Assembly: GCA_963691815.1 (NCBI GenBank)
Contig: OY829668.1
Location: 16,473,953 to 16,537,952 of the forward strand
Direction: 5' to 3'
Source: Echiichthys vipera
Lineage: Eukaryota; Chordata; Actinopteri; Perciformes; Trachinidae
DNA: 64,000 nt
Below are positions 59,350 through 64,000 of this stretch, piece after piece. Both the position numbers and the translations under genes were made by a program. Numbering within the stretch: position 1 is the stretch's first letter; every line of letters starts with the position of its first letter. A model generated the notes under the pieces. The model saw only the letters and a list, made by a program, of their open reading frames with translations, searched no databases and was not told the origin of the DNA.

Positions 59350-62300
59350 TGTCCTCTAGGAGCCCAAACACGTGTTAAAGTGTCCTCTAGGGGACAGAAC
59401 TTGTGCTAAAGTGGCCTCTAGGAGCCCAAACACGTGTTAAAGTGTCCTCTACGAACCATGCTAGAGTACCCTCTAGAAACCAAAACTTGTGCTAAAGTTC
59501 CCTCAAGGAGTCTAAACACGTGCTAATGTGCCCTCTAGGAGCCAAAATATGTGCTAAAGTGCCGTCTTGGGAGCCAAAACGTGTGCTAAAGTGTCTTTTT
59601 TGCAGCCAAAACTTGTGCTAAAGTGCCCTCTAGGAGCCAAATATGCCAGAGTACCCTCTAGAAACCACAACTTGTGCTAAAGTTCCCTCTAGAAGCCTAA
59701 ACACCTGGTAAAGTGCCCTCTAGAAACCAAAACTTGTGCTAAAGTGCCCTCCAAGAGCCCAAATACGTGTTAAAGTGTCCTCTAAGAGCCAAACCCTGTG
59801 CTATTGTGCCCTCTATGAGCCTAAACACGTGCTTAAGTGCCCTTTAGGAGCCAAAACGTGTGCTAAAGTTCCATCTTGGAGCCAGACATGCTAGAGTACC
59901 CTTTTGAAACCAAAACATGTGCTAAAGTTCCCTCTAGGAGCCTAAAAAAGTGCAAGAGTTCCCTCTAGAAACCAAGACTTGTGCTAAAGTTCCCTCTAGG
60001 AGCCTAACCACCTGGTAAAGTGCCCTCTAGAAAACAAAACTCGTGCTACAGTGTTCTCTAGGAGCCCAAAGACGTGTTAAAGTGTCCTCTTAGGGACAGA
60101 ACTCGTGCTAAAGTGCCCTCTAGGAGTCTAAACACGTGCTAAAGTGCCCTCTAGGAGCCAAAACGTGATATAAAGTGTTGTCTTGGAAGCCAAAACGTGT
60201 ACTAAAGTGCTCTCTAGAAAACAAAACTTGTTCTAAAGTGCCCTCTACAAGCCCAAACACGTGTTAAAGTGTTCTCTAGGGGACAGAACTTGTGCTAAAG
60301 TTTTCTCTAGGAGCCTAAACACGTGCTTTAGTTCTCTCTAGGAGCCAAAACGTGTGTTAAAGTGCAACTTAAAAGCCAAAACGTGTGTTAAAGTGCTCTC
60401 TTGGGAGCAAAAACTTGTGCAAAAGTGCTCTCTTAAAATCCCAAACACATAATAAAGTGCTCTCTAGGAGCCAATACACGTGCTAAAGTGCACTCTTGGG
60501 AGCCAAAACGTGTTCTAAAGTGCCCTCTAGGAGCCAGACATGCTAGAGTACCCTCTAGAAACCAAAACATGTGCTAAAGTTCCCTCTAGGAGCCTAACCA
60601 CATGGTAAAGTGCCCTCTAGAAAACAAAACTTTTGCTACAGTGTCCTCTAGGAGCCCAAACACGTGTTAAAGTGTCCTCTAGGGGACAGAACTTGTGCTA
60701 CAGTGTTCTCTAGGAGCCCAAACACGTGTTAAAGTGTCCTCTAGGGGACAGAACTTGTGCTAAAGTGCCTTCTAGGAGTCTAAACACGTGCTAAAGTGCA
60801 CTCTAGGAGCCAAAACATGATATGAAGTGCCGTCTTGGAAGCCAAAACGTGTGCTAAAGTGCTCTCTAGAAAACAAAACTTGTGCTAAAGTGCCCTCTAC
60901 GAGCCCAAACACGTGTTAAAGTGTCCTCTACGAGACAAACACCATGCTAGAGTACCCTCTAGAAACCAAAACTTGTGCTAAAGTTCCCTCTAGGAGTCTA
61001 AACACGTGCTAAAGTGCCCTCTAGGAGCCAAAACGTATGCTAAAGTGCCATCTTGGGAGCCAAAACGTGTGCTAAAGTGCCCTCTAGGAGCCAAATATGC
61101 TTGAGTACGCTCTAGAAACCAAAACTTGTGCTAAAGTGCCCTCCAGGAGCCCAAACACGTGTTAAAGTGTCCTCTAGGGGACAGAACTTGTGCTAAAGTG
61201 GCCTCTAGGAGCCCAAACACGTGTTAAAGTGTCCTCTACGAACCATGCTAGAGTACCCTCTAGAAACCAAAACTTGTGCTAAAGTTCCCTCAAGGAGTCT
61301 AAACACGTGCTAATGTGCCCTCTAGGAGCCAAAATATGTGCTAAAGTGCCGTCTTGGGAGCCAAAACATGTGCTAAAGTGTCTTTTTTGCAGCCAAAACT
61401 TGTGCTAAAGTGCCCTCTAGGAGCCAAATATGCCAGAGTACCCTCTAGAAACCACAACTTGTGCTAAAGTTCCCTCTAGAAGCCTAAACACCTGGTAAAG
61501 TGCCCTCTAGAAAGCAAAACTTGTGCTAAAGTGCCCTCCAAGAGCCCAAATACGTGTTAAAGTGTCCTCTAAGAGCCAAACCCTGTGCTAATGTGCCCTC
61601 TATGAGCCTAAACACGTGCTTAAGTGCCCTTTAGGAGCCAAAACGTGTGCTAAAGTTCCGTCTTGGAGCCAGACATGCTAGAGTACCCTTTTGAAACCAA
61701 AACATGTGCTAAAGTTCCCTCTAGGAGCCTAAAAAAGTGCTAGAGTTCCCTCTAGAAACCAAGACTCGTGCTACAGTATTTTCTAGGAGCCCAAAGACGT
61801 GTTAAAGTGTCCTCTAAGGGACAGAACTTGTGCTAAAGTGCCCTCTAGGAGTCTAAACACGTGCTAAAGTGCCCTCTAGGAGCCAAAACGTGATATAAAG
61901 TGTTGTCTTGGAAGCCAAAACGTGTGCTAAAGTGCTCTCTAGAAAACAAAACTTGTTCTAAAGTGCCCTCTACAAGCCCAAACACGTGTTAAAGTGTTCT
62001 CTAGGGGACAGAACTTGTGCTAAAGTTTCCTCTAGGAGCCTAAACACGTGCTTTAGTTCTCTCTAGGAGCCAAAACGTGTGTTAAAGTGCAACTTAAAAG
62101 CCAAAACGTGTGTTAAAGTGCTCTCTTGGGAGCAAAAACTTGTGCAAAAGTGCTGTCTTAAAATCCCAAGCACATAATAAAGTGCTCTCTAGGAGCATAT
62201 ACACGTGCTAAAGTGCACTCTTGGGAGCCAAAACGTGTTCTAAAGTGCCCTCTAGGAGCCAGACATGCTAGAGTACCCTCTAGAAACCAAAACATGTGCT

Positions 62301-62850
62301 AAAGTTCCCTCTAAGAGCCTAACCACATGGTAAAGTGCCCTCTAGAAAACAAAACTTTTGCTACAGTGTCCTCTAGGAGCCCAAACACGTGTTAAAGTGT
62401 CCTCTAGGGGACAGAACTTGTGCTACAGTGTTCTCTAGGAGCCCAAACACGTGTTAATGTGTCCTCTAGGGGACAGAACTTGTGCTAAAGTGCCTTCTAG
62501 GAGTCTAAACACGTGCTAAAGTGCACTCTAGGAGCCAAAACATGATATAAAGTGCCGTCTTGGAAGCCAAAACGTGTGCTAAAGTGCTCTCTAGAAAACA
62601 AAACTTGTGCTAAAGTGCCCTCTACGAGCCCAAACACGTGTTAAAGTGTCCTCTAGGAGCCAAAACGTATGCTAAAGTGCCATCTTGGGAGCCAAAACGT
62701 GTGCTAAAGTGTCCTCTTTGGAGCCAAAACGTGTGCTAAAGTGCCCTCTAGGAGCCAAATATGCTTGAGTACCCTCTAGAAACCAAAACTTGTGCTAAAG
62801 TGCCCTCCAGGAGCCCAAACACGTGTTAAAGTGTCCTCTAAGAGCCAAAC
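59350..62850. repeat. ~1.75-kb tandem duplication in satellite A
   Basis: Copy 1 about 59350-61136, copy 2 about 61137-62850. Offset is 1787 near 59415 (tctacgaaccatgctagagt, gtgtcttttttgcagccaaa) and 1725 near 60816 (aaaacatgatat), because copy 2 lacks about two monomers around 61760. Shared rarities include taaaagtgcaacttaaaagc-type units and atcccaaacacataataaag. Divergence is very low. Confidence 0.87.
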
Positions 62851-64000
62851 CCTGCGCTAAAGTGCCCTCAATGAGCCTAAATACGTGCTTAAGTGACCTC
62901 TAGGAGCCAAAACGTGTGCTAAAGTGCCGTCTTGGAGCCAGACCTGCTAGAGTACATTCTAGAAACCAAAAGATGTGCTAAAGTTCCCTCTAGGAGCCTA
63001 AACAAGTGCTAGAGTACCCTCTAGAAACCAAAACTTGTCCTAAGTTCCCTCTAGGAGCCTAACCACGTGGTAAAGTGCCCTCTAGAAAACAAAACTTGTG
63101 CTACAGTGCCCTCTAGGAGCCCAAACACGTGTTAAAGTGTCCTCTAGGGGACAGAACTTGTGTTAAAGTGTCCTCTAGGAGTCTAAACACGTGCTAAAGT
63201 GCCCTCTAGGAGCCAAAACGTGATCTAATGTGCCGTCTTGGAAGCCAAAACGTGTGCTAAAGTGCTCTCTAGAATACAAAACTTGTGCTAAAGTGCCCTC
63301 TACGAGCCCAAACACGTGTAAAAGTGTCCTCTACGAGCCAAACACCATGCTAGAGTACGCTCTAGAAACAAAAACTTGTGCTAAAGTTCCCTCTAGGAGT
63401 ATAAACACGTGCTAAAGTGCCCTCTAAGAGCCAAAACATGTGCTAAAGTGCCGTCTTGGGAGCCAAAACGTGTGCTAAAGTGTCCTCTTTGAAGGTAAAA
63501 CGTGTGCTAAAGTGCCCTCTTGGAGCCAAATATGCCAGAGTACCCTCTAGAAACAAAAACTTGTGCTATAGTTCCCTCTAGGAGTCTAAACACGTGCTAA
63601 AGTGCCCTCTAGGAGCCAAAACGTGTGCTAAAGTACCGTTTTGGGAGCCAAAACGTGTGCTTAAGTGTCCTATTTGGAGCTAAAACGTGTGCTAAAGTGC
63701 TCTCTGACACAAAACTTGTGCTAAAGTGCCCTCTAAGAGCCCAAACACATGTTAAAGTGTGCTCTAGGGGAAAGAACTTGTGCTAAGGGTCCCTCTAGGA
63801 GCCCAAACACGTGCTAAAGTGCTCTCTTAGGAGCCAAAACACATGCTAAAATGCCCTCTTGGAGCCCAAACACGTGCTAAAGTGCACTCCTGGGAGCAAA
63901 AACGTTTGCTAAAGTATCCTCTAGGAGCCAAACCCTGTGCTAAAGTGCCCTCTATGAGCCTAAACACTTGCTTAAGTGCCCTCTATGAGCCAAAACATGT

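Larger units (their letters stand above)
43551..64000. repeat. Satellite A (right block), ~20 kb without visible insertion
   Basis: The same 31-bp family as 1-13523, starting ggagccaaaacgtgtgctta directly at the LTR end and running to the window edge. Some variants are enriched here: tctaggggacagaacttgtg, ggagccagacatgctagagt, aaaccaagacttgtgctaaa and gtgctctcttaaaagcccaa. No mobile element, long gene-like frame or RNA gene was found. Short frames of repeated Lys-Cys-Ala-Lys type are repeat by-products. Confidence 0.94.

Overview
The window looks like repeat-rich, probably heterochromatic DNA from a teleost fish. The evidence is the transposon community: L2 and Rex1-like LINEs with fish-type tails, PIF-Harbinger elements with Myb-like and transposase genes, a Penelope-like fragment, a class I-like endogenous retrovirus (ERV) and non-autonomous foldback elements. 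I found no host protein-coding gene, tRNA, rRNA or CRISPR array. All coding sequence I can support belongs to mobile elements, and all of it is broken.

Layout. (1) 1-13523 is satellite A, a tandem array of a roughly 31-bp unit (core gtgccctctaggagccaaaa followed by cgtgtgctaaa). It is interrupted by a Penelope-like 3' fragment (4727-5192) and by a three-level nest: a Harbinger-like element (6366-9014) holds a solo LTR (6890-8151), which holds a foldback element (7069-7671). (2) 13524-34494 is satellite B, an unrelated AT-rich array. About forty conserved spacers of ~140 bp alternate with variable runs of a 21-bp unit (cattctagaactttgactta and variants). It carries an L2 LINE (19553-23095, minus), a truncated Rex1-like LINE (24095-25050), a foldback element (25260-26056), a long Rex1-like LINE (27919-30978) and a small tail copy of that LINE (33888-34036). 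(3) 34495-43550 is a mobile-element island: the 5' part of another LINE, then a minus-strand ERV with both LTRs, polypurine tract and primer binding site. The ERV is itself split by a Rex1-like tail (36825-37595) and a Harbinger element (38258-40031). (4) 43551-64000 is satellite A again, about 20 kb with no insertion seen but with clear higher-order duplications of 0.47-2.1 kb.

There are no cooperating genes in the usual sense. The window records satellite growth by unequal exchange, insertion of mobile elements into satellites and into each other, and re-copying of inserted DNA by the satellite. The most interesting non-genic signals are these: satellite B repeats the palindrome TTCTAGAA, an exact match to the two-subunit heat-shock-element core; satellite A is dense in CACGTG/ACGTG; each satellite B spacer carries CATACCAGGTATG; one foldback element has ~330-bp arms; and the ERV has lost almost exactly its capsid, RT palm, integrase core and env. 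Boundaries and motif counts were read by eye.
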